From positions 1 to 53,543 of IMG/VR virus record IMGVR_UViG_3300042888_002422: DNA of 53,543 nt. The stretch is one strand, 5' to 3'. The notes beneath the pieces are model-generated. The model was not told the origin of the DNA. It was given only the letters and a program-made list of their open reading frames with translations, and did not search any database. Made by a program: the position numbers and the translations under genes. Source of the DNA: a virus. Numbering within the stretch: the first letter of the stretch is position 1; each line of letters begins with the position of its first letter. Positions 23,573 to 32,018 of the stretch are shown here, one piece after another.

Positions 23573-23984
23573 TTATGAAGCGGAATTAGTTTTAAGAAGT
23601 TATCTGCCAGAAGAATTAGAAAAAGGAATGCTATTCGCTAATCTTATAAATGGTGTTATAATTCTTTGGGAATTACAAAATATTCCTGAAAATAAAGATA
23701 AGTTCATGGTAGAGCATGGTGCTCCTATGGAATTATATATTATTGATCAAAATGGTAGTATAATAGCTGAACCTAATGAAATAGGTTGGTTTGATGAAGG
23801 AGAAGATTGTGATGAATTAAGAGATGTCTCTCTTGAAGATATTAATACAATTGTAAGAGATTATAATGGCTGGTTAGAAATAGAAATTTATGAAGATTTT
23901 TATGATGAAGATGGTTCAATAATACCAAATTTTGCAGGCCAAAAAGTTATAATTAAATTTTTAACAGAGGATGAAGAAGAGTAA
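23565..23984 (+). CDS. Hypothetical acidic protein, 139 residues
   Basis: Begins MYSYEAELVLRSYLPEELEK. Strongly acidic throughout (DEGEDCDELRDVSLEDI; DEEE end). Last gene of the accessory run before the polymerase promoter. A strongly acidic phage protein could be a DNA mimic, but no fold evidence is visible. Confidence 0.7.
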   Translation: MYSYEAELVLRSYLPEELEKGMLFANLINGVIILWELQNIPENKDKFMVEHGAPMELYIIDQNGSIIAEPNEIGWFDEGEDCDELRDVSLEDINTIVRDYNGWLEIEIYEDFYDEDGSIIPNFAGQKVIIKFLTEDEEE

Positions 23985-23996
23985 CAAAAAATATTA

Positions 23997-24004
23997 TATC
24001 TTTA
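23997..24004 (+). promoter_or_regulatory. -7-like element before the DNA polymerase gene
   Basis: TATCTTTA, one base from TAnnTTTG, 25 bases before the PolA start, in a 44-base gap after a long run of overlapping genes. The same octamer occurs before the P-loop ATPase gene at 36073. Confidence 0.5.
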
Positions 24005-24028
24005 ACACCCAAAATAATTAAATAAATT

Positions 24029-26047
24029 ATGAATTATATAGTATGTAAAGATAAAACACCATTTGAAGCTATTGGAGAATATAATTATTGTACACTAGAA
24101 GATATGATTCTTAAAGAAACAATAGCTTGTGACTCAGAAACCACTGGCCTTCAACCAAGACATTGTGATATGTTTTGTTTTCAAATAGGAACAGGAAAAA
24201 ATAATTATATAATTGTTATGTATAATGACAATTATGAGTTTGCTGATCTTGTTCCATATATAAAAGATAAAACAATGATATTTCATAATGCTTTGTTTGA
24301 TGTAGGATTTTGTTATAAGTATGGATTTTATCCTACAAAAATTAGAGATACAATGTTAGCTAGTAAAATATTGTATAATGGCCAAGTAGATGAAAGATAT
24401 CTACCTATAAGACATGATTTTGGTTCTGTAATGAAAAGAGAACTAAATGTTATATATGACAAAACAGATCAAAAAAATATTCATATAGTAAAACTAAGTC
24501 AAACAAGCACAATTGAATATTCATTTAATGATGTTGATAGACTTATTGAGCTACATGATGCTTTATTAGTTAAAATTAATAAAGGTGGTTATAGAGAAAC
24601 TTATGACCTACATTGTAGGTACATTAGAGCTCTTGCTTATATGGAAGCATGTGGTCTTCCTATTAGTTCTGAAAATTGGAAAGCTAAAATGATTATAGAT
24701 GTAGAAAATACAATTAAATGGAAAGAAATCATTGAAGAATACATTTATGATCATCTTAAACAATTTGCAAATAGACAAATTGATATGTTTGATACAAAGA
24801 AAAGAATACTTGTATCTATAGGTTCTCCTAAACAAATGATTAATGTGTTTAATGCACTTGGTATTGAAACAAAAGATAAAGATGGTAAAGATAGTATTGG
24901 TGAAAATATAATTAGCAAATCTAAACATGAGTTTGTTGAAAAATGGTTAAATTTTCAAAGTGCTAATCATAGAGTGAGTACATTTGGTGATAGTATATAT
25001 AAACAAATTGAAAATGAACGTATATATACTAATTTTAATCCAATGGTAGATACTGCCAGATTATCAACTAGAAAAGGAAATATAAATTTCTTAAACTTTC
25101 CTTCTGATAGTATTACTAGAAAGTGTTTTAAAGCTAATGAAGGTAATGTAATGATTGTTTGTGATTATAGTGGACAAGAAACTGTTGTTGCTGCAGATTT
25201 ATCAGGAGATGCAGCAATGACTGCTTCTGTAGTTAATGGAGATGATTTACATTGTGCTTTTGCTAGAATATTGTTTCCAGAGTTAAAAAATTTAGATGAT
25301 GAAACAATTATAAAAAATCATAAAGCTAAAAGACAAGCAGCAAAAAGTCCAAGATTTGCATTTCAATATGGTGGTTCTGCTTATACTATTCATCAAAATG
25401 AAGGAATACCTTTAGCTGAAGCATATAAAATAGAAGAAGCATTTAAGGAATTACATGAAGGATTGTATACTTGGGGTGATAAAATATTTACTCAATCTAT
25501 TAAACAAGGATTTATTGAATCAGCAGATGGTTGGAAGTTAGCTCTTCCTAAATTTGATAAATTCAAAGAATATAAAGAGAAAGTAGAATCTTTATCAAAA
25601 GAACAATGGACATTGTATAAACAAGGTAAACTAGATTATAAAAAGAAACTTGATCAAAAAGAAAAAAAAATAGAATATACTTACATTTATCCTAAAGCTG
25701 TAACTTTTTATAAATCAAAAAAAACAGAAGTCTCTCAATTCTTTAAACTTAAATCTGAATACCAACGTTTATGCTTAAACAACCCTGTTCAAGCTCGTTC
25801 AGCACACCAATTGAAGTTAGCTACTAGTATATTATTTGATTGGATTGTAGCAAATAATTATCTTGGTAAAATAAAGATAGTTAATACAGTGCATGATGAA
25901 ATAGTAGTAGAATGTATTGAAGAATTAAAAGACATTACTAAACAAGCTGTAGAAGATTCTATGCTTGAAGGAGGAAATTATTATTTAACTAATTTAAAAA
26001 TTAAAGCTGATGCTAACTATGGAAATAGTTGGGGAGAAGCTAAATAA
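24029..26047 (+). CDS. DNA polymerase, family A (exonuclease plus polymerase)
   Basis: A 672-residue protein. The 3'-5' exonuclease domain starts ACDSETTGL (35 onward, catalytic DxE), then FHNALFDVGF (about 90). The polymerase domain has TARLSTRKGNINFLNFP (about 350), motif A DYSGQE (about 378-383), motif B RQAAKSPRFAFQYGG (about 435-449) and motif C VHDEIVVE (about 621). In motif B the usual Phe-Gly-Tyr-Gly is FQYGG, as in many phage PolA enzymes. No 5'-3' exonuclease domain is fused; that activity is encoded at 43985. This is the replicative polymerase candidate. Confidence 0.95.
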   Translation: MNYIVCKDKTPFEAIGEYNYCTLEDMILKETIACDSETTGLQPRHCDMFCFQIGTGKNNYIIVMYNDNYEFADLVPYIKDKTMIFHNALFDVGFCYKYGFYPTKIRDTMLASKILYNGQVDERYLPIRHDFGSVMKRELNVIYDKTDQKNIHIVKLSQTSTIEYSFNDVDRLIELHDALLVKINKGGYRETYDLHCRYIRALAYMEACGLPISSENWKAKMIIDVENTIKWKEIIEEYIYDHLKQFANRQIDMFDTKKRILVSIGSPKQMINVFNALGIETKDKDGKDSIGENIISKSKHEFVEKWLNFQSANHRVSTFGDSIYKQIENERIYTNFNPMVDTARLSTRKGNINFLNFPSDSITRKCFKANEGNVMIVCDYSGQETVVAADLSGDAAMTASVVNGDDLHCAFARILFPELKNLDDETIIKNHKAKRQAAKSPRFAFQYGGSAYTIHQNEGIPLAEAYKIEEAFKELHEGLYTWGDKIFTQSIKQGFIESADGWKLALPKFDKFKEYKEKVESLSKEQWTLYKQGKLDYKKKLDQKEKKIEYTYIYPKAVTFYKSKKTEVSQFFKLKSEYQRLCLNNPVQARSAHQLKLATSILFDWIVANNYLGKIKIVNTVHDEIVVECIEELKDITKQAVEDSMLEGGNYYLTNLKIKADANYGNSWGEAK

Positions 26048-26051
26048 AATT

Positions 26052-26306
26052 ATGGAAAAACTAACAAGAGAAAACTTAGCAAGTCACCTTGTTGACTATG
26101 AACTTAATATGGTTGGTAAAACTAGATTAGAAGCTATAGATGATGATAGATGGTATTTTAATTTTACTATGACTAGAGAACAAGCTGATGCTTTTAAACT
26201 TTATGCTGTAAAATTAATTAGAAAAATTTATAAATGTAATAAACTTAGAGGTGAAAAATGGTATGATGAATTTGATATGATATATGGATTAAGAGTTAAA
26301 GGATGA
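26052..26306 (+). CDS. Hypothetical protein, 84 residues
   Basis: The ATG at 26052 (MEKLTRENLASHLVDYELNM) is preferred to an in-frame ATG inside the polymerase gene. ASHLVDYELNMVGKTR...FTMTREQADAFKLYAVKLIRKIY matches a small family I recall in Bacteroidota phages. Unknown function, co-transcribed with PolA. Confidence 0.75.
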   Translation: MEKLTRENLASHLVDYELNMVGKTRLEAIDDDRWYFNFTMTREQADAFKLYAVKLIRKIYKCNKLRGEKWYDEFDMIYGLRVKG

Positions 26307-26521
26307 ATTTACAAACATCTATTTATCAGCATGTAATACATCCTAAATACATTAGAGTTTATTTACTTATAGAGGAACTTTCAAAAGTTTCTAGGCCTGC
26401 TACAAATTTAGCACACAGAAAAGACATTGTTAATTTACTTGCTGATATAATAGCAATAAAAGACAAATATAGTATTGAACATAAAGAAGATTTTAAATTA
26501 TTAACTAAATACACAGTATAA
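26303..26521 (+). CDS. Hypothetical protein, 72 residues
   Basis: Begins MNLQTSIYQHVIHPKYIRVY. Helical; ATGA overlap upstream, and the stop touches the next ATG. Not recognised. Confidence 0.65.
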   Translation: MNLQTSIYQHVIHPKYIRVYLLIEELSKVSRPATNLAHRKDIVNLLADIIAIKDKYSIEHKEDFKLLTKYTV

Positions 26522-26772
26522 TGGCAGATATAAGTATGTGTAAGGATATAGATTGTCCTTCAAAAACAATTTGTTATAGATTTACAGCCCCAACTACATC
26601 TAATTATCAATCTTATGGTGGAATGCATAGAGATGAAGATGCTGTTAATTGTGATATGTTTTGGCCTAATGGTCTTGGGTCACAAAAATGTAAAAAAAAT
26701 GGTGTTAAACGTGAAGGAGAAGGCTGTAATTTAGGGAATTGTTCATATCCTAATTGTATAGAAAATGAATGA
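26521..26772 (+). CDS. Cys-rich small protein, 83 residues
   Basis: Eight Cys residues in CKDIDCPSKTICYRF, VNCDMF, QKCKKNG and GCNLGNCSYPNCIENE, plus FTAPTTSNYQSYG. The CxxxxCP...CYR pattern recurs in small phage proteins and suggests a zinc or Fe-S site. Function unknown. Confidence 0.7.
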   Translation: MADISMCKDIDCPSKTICYRFTAPTTSNYQSYGGMHRDEDAVNCDMFWPNGLGSQKCKKNGVKREGEGCNLGNCSYPNCIENE

Positions 26773-26998
26773 TAATATAAATTTTGATTGGGAATATGAA
26801 GCAAAAAGAGATTATATCTTTATACTTGAAAGAGAAAAAGATATGGAAGAATCTTATCAAAAATGGGTAGAAAAAAACAATAGAAAACCAGCTAAAATTA
26901 TATTTAATGAAAATCATATTAGAAAATCATCATTTCGTAGAACTTTTAAAAAGATCTTACAGTTTAGATCACATTTATCTACTAAAACTAGTTCATGA
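26765..26998 (+). CDS. Hypothetical basic protein, 77 residues
   Basis: Begins MNDNINFDWEYEAKRDYIFI. Charged, ending basic (RRTFKKILQFRSHLSTKTSS). It overlaps the next gene by 92 bases, unusually long for this genome; one of the two starts may be misplaced, and its own C-terminal third is uncertain. Confidence 0.5.
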   Translation: MNDNINFDWEYEAKRDYIFILEREKDMEESYQKWVEKNNRKPAKIIFNENHIRKSSFRRTFKKILQFRSHLSTKTSS

Positions 26999-27527
26999 AG
27001 GGTATGATATAGAAGAAATGAGTATTGAAAGTATGAAAATTGCTGGATTACAACAAGGACTAATAAGAAAAGGGCTCATTACTGAAAAAGGTATTACTTC
27101 TATTGGTACTGAACTTTTATTATTTCTTGAAACTAAAGGAGATAAGAAAATACCAAAGAAAAAAGTTAATACAACTGAATTTGATTTATGGTATAAAACA
27201 TTCCCAGGAACAGATACTTTTACTCATAAAGGTGTTTCCTTTACAGGAAGTAGAACTCTACGTAACAGTAGAGATGATTGTAGGCTTAAATTTGATAAAA
27301 TTCTCCTTGAAGGTGAATATACATCAGAACAATTAATTGAAGCTTTAAACTTCGATGTATTACAAAAGAAAGAAGCGTCATTTAAAGAAAAAACTAATAA
27401 ACTTAAATATATGCAAAATTCTTTGACATATTTAAACCAAAGAAGTTATGAGCCTTTTATAGAATTAATACAAGAAGGTGTAAAAATTATAGAAACTAAA
27501 TTAGTAGTTAATGGAACCGATATATAA
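26907..27527 (+). CDS. Hypothetical protein, 206 residues
   Basis: Begins MKIILENHHFVELLKRSYSL. The N-terminal 90 residues look like a winged-helix unit (YDIEEMSIESMKIAGLQQGL; KGLITEKGITSIGTELL). The C-terminal part FDLWYKTFPGTDTF...RTLRNSRDDCRLKFDKIL resembles small replication/regulatory proteins of Bacteroidota phages. Possibly a replisome accessory factor; not certain. Confidence 0.65.
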   Translation: MKIILENHHFVELLKRSYSLDHIYLLKLVHEGYDIEEMSIESMKIAGLQQGLIRKGLITEKGITSIGTELLLFLETKGDKKIPKKKVNTTEFDLWYKTFPGTDTFTHKGVSFTGSRTLRNSRDDCRLKFDKILLEGEYTSEQLIEALNFDVLQKKEASFKEKTNKLKYMQNSLTYLNQRSYEPFIELIQEGVKIIETKLVVNGTDI

Positions 27528-27744
27528 ATTTAATAATGCTATGGGAGCCATGCTTTGTAATGGCTGTAGAACAATAATATCTACAGGCAAAAAAACTAAA
27601 GAATTATTTTGTAATAAATGTAAAAAAGAATGTGAAACTGAACTTTGTACAGCTTGTCAAATTTATGCAGCTCAAAAAGGTTCAAGGCATTGTTCTTCTT
27701 GTGGACCACTAATTAAACACTTTATTAAAAGTATGGTATTATAA
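27511..27744 (+). CDS. Double zinc-finger protein, 77 residues
   Basis: Four CxxC pairs: CNGC, CNKC, CTAC and CSSC, with a KKTKELFCNKCKKEC core. Two treble-clef-like sites are likely. A decayed second copy of its middle part lies directly after its stop (27741-27809). Overlaps the preceding gene by 17 bases. Confidence 0.7.
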   Translation: MEPIYKFNNAMGAMLCNGCRTIISTGKKTKELFCNKCKKECETELCTACQIYAAQKGSRHCSSCGPLIKHFIKSMVL

Positions 27745-27809
27745 TAACAACAGGAAAAAAAACAAAAGAAATATTGTGTAACAAATGTAAAGAAGAAAAA
27801 AATGAAACA
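27741..27809 (+). repeat. Decayed partial duplication of the zinc-finger gene
   Basis: Read in one frame this encodes ITTGKKTKEILCNKCKEEKN, close to ISTGKKTKELFCNKCKKEC of the gene just upstream (27574-27639). It has no start codon and runs into the start of the ATPase gene at 27802. An internal duplication remnant. Confidence 0.75.
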
Positions 27810-28590
27810 AATCAGAAAAGTATTAGAAAAAATTTATGAAAATGAAGAGCTTAGGCAAACATGTATTCCATTGTTTTTAAGTTCACCAGGAATGGGAAAA
27901 ACTGCAATAATTAAGCAATTTGCTCGAGAAAAAGGCGTAAATTGCGTAGATATTATTGCTAGTCAATTAATGCCTCATGAAATTAGTGGTATGGCTATGC
28001 CTGACAAAGTGAATAAACAAATGGAATATTTTGATTACAATATGTTCTATAATTTAAAAGATGGAGATATTGTATTCTTTGATGAATTATTAAATGCAAA
28101 TCCAATGGTGTTAAACGCTTGTTTAACTATATTAGAAAACAGAACTTTAATTAGTGGTAGAGTGCTACCAAAAGTGATGTTTGTTGCTGCAGCTAATCCT
28201 CAAGGAGCTACAATTCTTACACCACAAATTAAAGAAAGATTTATTTGGTATAATTTATCTTTTGATAAAATTTCTTGGAAAGAATACATGGCTAAATATC
28301 AAATTACTGATAGTATGTTTGAACCATTATTTAAATTAGTGAGTAATGAATCTTTTTTAAGTTCAGATAAAAATTATTGTACACCAAGAAGTATTGATAA
28401 AGCAATCAATATGATAATTAATGATGTACCAACACCCTATGACTCTAAATTAAAAGATGTATTAAATACATTAATACCTAATAGTTCAGGTCATGATATT
28501 CCAATTGGAGAGTATATATTTAAAGCAGACGAAACAATATCTTGGATTAAATTACAAAAAATTATGAAAAATGCAACAACTAAAGAGTGA
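27802..28590 (+). CDS. MoxR-type AAA+ ATPase
   Basis: A 262-residue protein: Walker A SPGMGKT (28-34), Walker B DIVFFDE (about 89-95), sensor-1-like FVAAANPQG (about 130-138) and the MoxR helix region LNACLTILENRTLISGR. MoxR ATPases work as chaperone-like remodellers together with a VWA partner that supplies substrate binding. The next gene, overlapping by 20 bases, is such a VWA protein. Confidence 0.9.
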   Translation: MKQIRKVLEKIYENEELRQTCIPLFLSSPGMGKTAIIKQFAREKGVNCVDIIASQLMPHEISGMAMPDKVNKQMEYFDYNMFYNLKDGDIVFFDELLNANPMVLNACLTILENRTLISGRVLPKVMFVAAANPQGATILTPQIKERFIWYNLSFDKISWKEYMAKYQITDSMFEPLFKLVSNESFLSSDKNYCTPRSIDKAINMIINDVPTPYDSKLKDVLNTLIPNSSGHDIPIGEYIFKADETISWIKLQKIMKNATTKE

Positions 28591-29560
28591 GAAATTGATT
28601 ATTCCTTTAATCTATTTGATTGAAGATGAAAAAGAATTAAGAGAAATTCCAATGGGTATTCCTTTCATTAGAGGAAACAAAGAAGATTATGCTAAATATG
28701 TAAAATTATTAGAATTTCAAATTCTATTAAAATCAGCACAAGCATCCGGTCTTCCATTTTTATGGGAAAAAGTATTACAAGACAATGGTTATGGAAATGA
28801 TTACATTAAAGCTTTTGCACAAAGTTCATTTGTATTAACTGAAAAAGGAGAAAGTCTTGGAGAATATGCACAAAGTTCTGTAGTTGATTATTTAGTTGAT
28901 ATTTCTTATCAAGTAGATATAGAAGTATTAAAAGAACTTAGTATAATTCCTACGTGGTTTAGTGATATTGAAACTGCTATTAAAGAAAACATTCTTAATA
29001 GTATTACGTACAATCCTAATTTATATAATAAAAAATTAGATTTAGTAGCAGGAGGAATAGATTTATCTACACCTGATAAAAATCTAATTATAATTGATAT
29101 TTCAGGGTCAATACCAAAATCTATATCTGAGGCTATTCTTTTACTTAGTAAAACTATGGCTACTCAATTTTATGCTGATTTACTTATTACAGGGTCTAAA
29201 AGTACATTGTATGATTATACAGAAATGGACAAAATAGATGTTAAAAAAGTTTATCAAGAAAATGGTACAGATAATGATCAAACTCATTTTAAAAAATTAT
29301 TAATAGAGCACAATAAGTATAACACTGTTATTTCTTTTGGAGATAATCATAGTCCTTGTATGGCTTGGAGTAATGGTTATAATCATAAAAATGATCATAT
29401 AACCAAAGAGGAAGGTAAAAAATTGAATAAATGGGAAGTAAAAAGTATATATTCATTTCATACTACATCAGAAAGTATTCTTACAGGATATTGTGATTGG
29501 TTTGATGTTCCCGAAGACAAAATTACATATATGAAAAACTGGGTAAAGTACCTAGACTAA
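28571..29560 (+). CDS. VWA-domain partner of the MoxR ATPase
   Basis: A 329-residue protein. A metal-ion-dependent adhesion site DISGS lies at about residue 176, after the strand KNLIII, with a later GTDNDQTHF that could supply the Thr ligand and VISFGD as a further strand-Asp. The N-terminal 160 residues are helical, as in ViaA/CoxE-like partners. Translationally coupled to the MoxR gene. Target unknown. Confidence 0.8.
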   Translation: MQQLKSEKLIIPLIYLIEDEKELREIPMGIPFIRGNKEDYAKYVKLLEFQILLKSAQASGLPFLWEKVLQDNGYGNDYIKAFAQSSFVLTEKGESLGEYAQSSVVDYLVDISYQVDIEVLKELSIIPTWFSDIETAIKENILNSITYNPNLYNKKLDLVAGGIDLSTPDKNLIIIDISGSIPKSISEAILLLSKTMATQFYADLLITGSKSTLYDYTEMDKIDVKKVYQENGTDNDQTHFKKLLIEHNKYNTVISFGDNHSPCMAWSNGYNHKNDHITKEEGKKLNKWEVKSIYSFHTTSESILTGYCDWFDVPEDKITYMKNWVKYLD

Positions 29561-29599
29561 TTAACAACAACAATAATAATAATTAAAAACAAAAACAAA

Positions 29600-30088
29600 A
29601 TGAAATTTTTAAAAAACAATGAATTAGCAGTAGTAAATGGTGGTTATTTAGTAGCAAAAGGTACAGATACTCCTGTATTTCACCAAGAATTTGTAAACTT
29701 ACAAAAAGAAGCTCATTATTTAGTTAGTTTAGCTGATACAGTAAGAGCTACAGATTTTGAAGTAAAAGAAGCAATTACATTTGACCAAGTTGTTAGACAA
29801 GTAACAGTAAAATTAAATGATGAAAAAAGAATTTATGTAGATGCTGCTAAACCTGTTGCTACACCTACATTAGATAAATTACAAAAAGAAGCATTAGCTT
29901 GGTTAGGTAATAAAGCAGATGAAGGTAAAACAGAAAAATTAAACAGAATTTTACAAAAATTCAATGTTATAGCTGAATTTGAAGAATTTGGTTTATATTT
30001 TGGAGAAGGAATTGTTAAATTGCAAACTTTATATTCTTTAGAAGATATTGTTAATGCTGTTACAACTCTTGAACCTCATTTAGACTAG
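29600..30088 (+). CDS. Hypothetical protein, 162 residues
   Basis: Begins MKFLKNNELAVVNGGYLVAK. Mixed alpha/beta, Lys/Glu-rich. The leader is CA/AT-rich (AACAACAACAATAATAATAA) like that of recA, suggesting strong expression. A terminator follows. It may act with the MoxR/VWA pair as last gene of that unit; function unknown. Confidence 0.75.
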   Translation: MKFLKNNELAVVNGGYLVAKGTDTPVFHQEFVNLQKEAHYLVSLADTVRATDFEVKEAITFDQVVRQVTVKLNDEKRIYVDAAKPVATPTLDKLQKEALAWLGNKADEGKTEKLNRILQKFNVIAEFEEFGLYFGEGIVKLQTLYSLEDIVNAVTTLEPHLD

Positions 30089-30112
30089 TATAATTAACAA
30101 ATATTACAATAG

Positions 30113-30143
30113 GACAGCTATTAACTTAGCTGTCTTTTTTATT
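30113..30143 (+). terminator. Intrinsic terminator
   Basis: GACAGCTA-ttaact-TAGCTGTC followed by six T; perfect 8-bp stem. Confidence 0.9.
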
Positions 30144-30158
30144 AAACTTAGAACACAT
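30144..30158 (+). promoter_or_regulatory. Recurrent post-terminator leader, copy 3
   Basis: AAACTTAGAACACAT, one base different from copies at 13465 and 18954, starting right after the terminator T run and five bases before the next ATG. Confidence 0.6.
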
Positions 30159-30163
30159 AAAAA

Positions 30164-30919
30164 ATGAAAACACAAATTGAGAATGCAATTACATATTTAA
30201 AAACTTTAGAAATTAACGGATGTTTAACTGGTAGTGCTTTATTAGACTATTTTCCAGATAGCAACCAAGATATTGACATTTTCACTTATGATGAAGCTGC
30301 CTTTACAAAATTAATATTTACTCTTTATCACAATTCTATGTTCTTATTAATTGAACCAATGGAACAATGGAAGTTTAAAGATTGGACAGAAAATCCTTAT
30401 AAAGGAAGTCTTAAAAAACTAGGCCTCATCTCTATTAAATTCAAATATAATATGTCTGTTGACGTTAATATTATATTTAAAGAAAGAAATCATACAATAT
30501 TTGATGTTCTTTCTACATTTGATTTAGATATAATTGCTGTTGGTTATGATTTAAAAACTAAAAAAACTTTAGATTTATCAGAACATAATGGTAAAATAGC
30601 TACATGGAATAAATGGAATAAATCTTTTTACACGCCAAATATTTGGGCTGTAAGTAGAATATTAAGACAATTTCAGCGAGTAATAAAATATCATGACAGA
30701 GGCTATAATACAGATAGTGTCACTATTAAATATATAGAGATATTACAAAGTATGTTAGATTATGAAAATATTTTCTCTTCTGAAAAAGTAGATGAAAAAG
30801 TAGAATCAGTTAAAACCAATAGTAAAATTTTAATTAAGATTTTAAACAAATGGTTAGAAACTCACATAATGACAGAAATAGAATTAGAACTTATTAATAA
30901 AACAATTAAACAATTATAA
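30164..30919 (+). CDS. Nucleotidyltransferase-fold protein
   Basis: A 251-residue protein. LTGSALLDYFPDSNQDIDIF (21-40) is the nucleotidyltransferase signature GS...DxD, with a third acidic strand SVDVNIIF (about 103) and FDLDIIAVGYDL. These would bind NTP and metal. Such phage proteins may modify RNA or nucleotides; the acceptor is unknown. It starts a new transcript after a terminator. Confidence 0.75.
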   Translation: MKTQIENAITYLKTLEINGCLTGSALLDYFPDSNQDIDIFTYDEAAFTKLIFTLYHNSMFLLIEPMEQWKFKDWTENPYKGSLKKLGLISIKFKYNMSVDVNIIFKERNHTIFDVLSTFDLDIIAVGYDLKTKKTLDLSEHNGKIATWNKWNKSFYTPNIWAVSRILRQFQRVIKYHDRGYNTDSVTIKYIEILQSMLDYENIFSSEKVDEKVESVKTNSKILIKILNKWLETHIMTEIELELINKTIKQL

Positions 30920-30921
30920 AA

Positions 30922-31131
30922 ATGGCTACAATAGAAGACTTATTAAAATCAATGCTTACATTACCAAAAAAAGGAGAAGCAGGTACATCAAATAAATTAG
31001 ATAACAGTAAAGATACTTGGGAAAGAATTGGAAATGGTGATAGTTTTGCAGAATTAAACTTTAGTTCTGATACTGAAAAAAATGAATTTTTACAAGATTG
31101 GATTCAAAATAATCCTTATACTAACATTTAA
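30922..31131 (+). CDS. Hypothetical protein, 69 residues
   Basis: Begins MATIEDLLKSMLTLPKKGEA. Short amphipathic N-terminus, then Asp/Ser/Asn-rich. Three bases after the nucleotidyltransferase stop. Not recognised. Confidence 0.65.
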   Translation: MATIEDLLKSMLTLPKKGEAGTSNKLDNSKDTWERIGNGDSFAELNFSSDTEKNEFLQDWIQNNPYTNI

Positions 31132-31142
31132 TAAATAAAAAC

Positions 31143-31412
31143 ATGCAAGATATTAAAACATTTTTAAAAGAAAACAATATTAATTTTAAAGGAGATGGAA
31201 GTGGTTTAAATTCTGATTGTGTAGTGCTATCAGGGTTTGCTTTATATAAAGATATACAAGATGTATCAGAACTGTATTCTGCAGTAGAAGAATTACCAGA
31301 TTTTAATAAAGATTATCAATCAGAATTAAATAGAGTGTTTGAATATGCTCAAGATAATAATTACGGTGATTATTGGAACCATGCAGAAGCTGCAGCTAGT
31401 TATAAATATTAA
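31143..31412 (+). CDS. Hypothetical acidic protein, 89 residues
   Basis: Begins MQDIKTFLKENNINFKGDGS. Acidic, alpha/beta, ending YWNHAEAAASYKY. Stop touches the Prim-Pol-like gene start. Function unknown, in the primase-helicase run. Confidence 0.65.
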   Translation: MQDIKTFLKENNINFKGDGSGLNSDCVVLSGFALYKDIQDVSELYSAVEELPDFNKDYQSELNRVFEYAQDNNYGDYWNHAEAAASYKY

Positions 31413-31837
31413 TGAAAAGTTTTTTATTAAAGGATAAATCCCCCATTTTAAAATGGGGGCAAATCCCAAATGAATATTATTTTGAAGGGGAAATTCCTGA
31501 AGGATATTCATTAGGTATCAGTCCTAGTGCACCATATATAATTTTAGATGTAGATATGCATGGTAGTATATCAGGATTTGAGAATATACCAATGGCTATA
31601 CAAGCTCAACTTGATTTTCATTTTAGTTATCCAACTAAAAATAATGGTAGACATTACTGGCTTAAATATACAGGAACAGAACATTTAATGAATAAAACAT
31701 CTGGACTTGGTATAGATCTTAGAACCAATAGAGGATATGTACGTTGGTATATGCCTGGAGATATAAGAGATTATATTGAAGAAATTAAACCAACTGACTT
31801 TTTATTAAATGAATGGTTAGAAAAATTATTTAAATAA
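31412..31837 (+). CDS. Prim-Pol-like protein (bifunctional primase-polymerase N-domain)
   Basis: A 141-residue protein with the archaeo-eukaryotic primase pattern: IILDVDMHG (about 43-51) with the metal-binding DxD, NNGRHYWLKY (about 78-86) with the conserved His, and GIDLRTNRGYVRWYMPG (about 99-115). Full-length Prim-Pol domains run about 160-200 residues, so this is a compact form. It lies just upstream of the DnaB gene, like primase-helicase pairs. A separate Toprim primase is encoded at 38011. Confidence 0.75.
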   Translation: MKSFLLKDKSPILKWGQIPNEYYFEGEIPEGYSLGISPSAPYIILDVDMHGSISGFENIPMAIQAQLDFHFSYPTKNNGRHYWLKYTGTEHLMNKTSGLGIDLRTNRGYVRWYMPGDIRDYIEEIKPTDFLLNEWLEKLFK

Positions 31838-31844
31838 ATAAATT

Positions 31845-32018
31845 ATGAGTAAAGAAAATGAAAAAATTGTTGATGGTATTATAAAACTTCCTAAAGTAAC
31901 AAGACTAGAAGTAATAGACCAAACAGGTAGGGCATATGTAATACATAATGCTGAAGTAGAATTATGCTATCAAGATCAAGCAAGAACATTAAAAATATTT
32001 GTAAAACCTAAAGAATGA
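31845..32018 (+). CDS. Small hypothetical protein, 57 residues
   Basis: Encodes MSKENEKIVDGIIKLPKVTR and 37 more residues, overlapping the helicase start by four bases. Beta-rich, no motif. Its coupling to the helicase gene supports expression. Confidence 0.6.
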   Translation: MSKENEKIVDGIIKLPKVTRLEVIDQTGRAYVIHNAEVELCYQDQARTLKIFVKPKE

